Of a stretch of 5,282 nt of DNA, positions 4,626 to 5,282 are shown piece after piece (within the stretch, counting starts at the first letter, position 1; every line of letters begins with the position of its first letter). The stretch comes from Planctomycetota bacterium (GTDB lineage: Bacteria > Planctomycetota > Phycisphaerae > Phycisphaerales > UBA1924). Under the pieces are notes generated by a model. The model worked only from the letters and a program-made list of their open reading frames with translations, was not told where the DNA came from and searched no databases. Position numbers and translations under genes: made by a program. The stretch lies in contig JAEYNG010000345.1 of assembly GCA_023412695.1 (NCBI GenBank), positions 1 through 5,282 on the forward strand. The letters are read 5' to 3'.

Positions 4626-5282
4626 ATGCACCTGCTCCTCACCGGCGGCGCCGGGTTCATCGGATCCAACTTCGTCCGCCTCGTCCTGCGCGATCGCCCG
4701 GACTGGCGCATCACCAACCTCGACGTGCTGAGCTACTCGGGCAATCTCGAGAATCTCCGCGGCGTCGAGAACGACCCCCGCTACCGCTTCGTCAAGGGCG
4801 ACGTGTGCGACGGCGCGCTCATGCAGCGGCTCGTTGAAGAGTGCGACGCTGTCGTGCACATGGCCGCCGAGAGCCACGTGGACCGTTCCATCCTGGATTC
4901 GCGCCCGTTCGTGGTGAGCAACACGCTCGGCACGCAGACGATCCTCGACGCCTGCCGCCGCGCCAAGCGCAACGGCGACGCGTGGCCCGGCCGTCTCGTG
5001 TACGTCTCGACCGACGAGGTGTACGGCTCGCTGCCGCTGGAGCGCCCGGACCTGAAGTTCACCGAGACCACGCCGCTGGAGGCGAACAGCCCATACTCGG
5101 CGAGCAAGGCCGCGGGCGACCTGCTCGTCCGCGCCTACTGCCACACGTTCCACCTCAACGCGGTGATCACGCGATGCTCGAACAACTTCGGGCCGTACCA
5201 GTTCCCCGAGAAGGTGATCCCGCTGTTCGTCACGAACCTGATCGAGGGCAAGCAGGTGCCGCTCTATGGCGACGGCCTGAAC
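4626..5282 (+). CDS. rfbB: dTDP-glucose 4,6-dehydratase (RmlB), 5' part only
   Basis: The first 219 codons of an enzyme usually about 330-360 residues long; the frame is open at the window edge. It converts dTDP-glucose to dTDP-4-keto-6-deoxyglucose using bound NAD+, the second pathway step. The cofactor motif is G7-G-A-G-F-I-G13. H-M-A-A-E-S-H-V-D-R-S (78-88) is the classic RmlB block. S-T-D-E-V-Y-G (128-134) carries T129, D130 and E131, with D130 and E131 the hallmark dehydratase acid pair. S-P-Y-S-A-S-K (155-161) carries catalytic Y157 and K161. R-C-S-N-N-F-G-P-Y-Q-F-P-E-K (183-196) is also diagnostic. ATG 4626 is preferred because AGAAGG (4611-4616) lies 9 bases upstream; an in-frame ATG at 4617 directly touches that ribosome site and is too close. 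It is last of the visible operon, and more genes may follow. Confidence 0.95.
   Translation, partial: MHLLLTGGAGFIGSNFVRLVLRDRPDWRITNLDVLSYSGNLENLRGVENDPRYRFVKGDVCDGALMQRLVEECDAVVHMAAESHVDRSILDSRPFVVSNTLGTQTILDACRRAKRNGDAWPGRLVYVSTDEVYGSLPLERPDLKFTETTPLEANSPYSASKAAGDLLVRAYCHTFHLNAVITRCSNNFGPYQFPEKVIPLFVTNLIEGKQVPLYGDGLN

Noticed and set aside
4077..5153. 358-codon - strand open frame opposite rfbD and rfbB
   Set aside because: It spans two well-recognised + strand genes and the gap between them; its length is explained by high GC content.
1..5282. CRISPR arrays, tRNA or rRNA genes, insertion sequences
   Set aside because: No regularly spaced repeats, no cloverleaf or rRNA-like stretches, and no transposase motifs or terminal inverted repeats were seen on either strand.

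Overview
The window is GC-rich DNA from a diderm bacterium. All genes I can support are on the + strand. Two proteins end in a VPLP-x-A-G-W-A-G-L / hydrophobic helix / Y-I-R-R-R-K tail, a PEP-CTERM-type (exosortase/archaeosortase) sorting signal. Signals of this VPLP flavour, high GC and short-form sugar-nucleotide genes together suggest Planctomycetota (perhaps Phycisphaerae). That is an inference from style, and VPLP-type tails also occur in some Proteobacteria.

Layout. Bases 1-41 are the end of an upstream unit, closed by a strong hairpin terminator. Bases 352-1083 and 1467-2201 hold two tandem, secreted, PEP-CTERM-like paralogues of 243 and 244 residues, about two-thirds identical by hand alignment. 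Each has its own leader of about 310 bases and its own terminator. The leaders share four short blocks in the same order, so the duplicated unit included regulatory DNA. The second leader carries an excellent sigma70-type promoter (TTGACA-17-CATAAT with extended TG). The equivalent position of the first leader lacks it. Each paralogue contains exactly one cysteine, in an F-C-L-E-R motif, and a conserved glutamine in an L-Q-L-A-I-W motif. This pairing resembles the Cys-Gln thioester domains (TQXA/TED) of covalent surface adhesins.

Bases 2202-2429 contain the terminator of the second paralogue and two further hairpins ahead of a sugar-nucleotide operon. From 2430 to the window end runs rfbA - rfbC-like - rfbD - rfbB (rfbB cut by the window edge), with gaps of 11, 19 and 27 bases. 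The operon would convert glucose-1-phosphate and dTTP to dTDP-L-rhamnose. The rfbC-like cupin is divergent: it keeps the catalytic His and Tyr but lacks the C-terminal segment that carries the catalytic Asp in classical RmlC.

How the parts fit. PEP-CTERM/exosortase systems are known to travel with exopolysaccharide loci. The likely picture is two exported, sorted surface proteins encoded beside genes making a deoxysugar precursor for surface glycan. The most interesting idea is that the paralogues are envelope-anchored proteins with an internal thioester, a twin adhesin set with different transcriptional control. This needs structural or mass-spectrometric confirmation.
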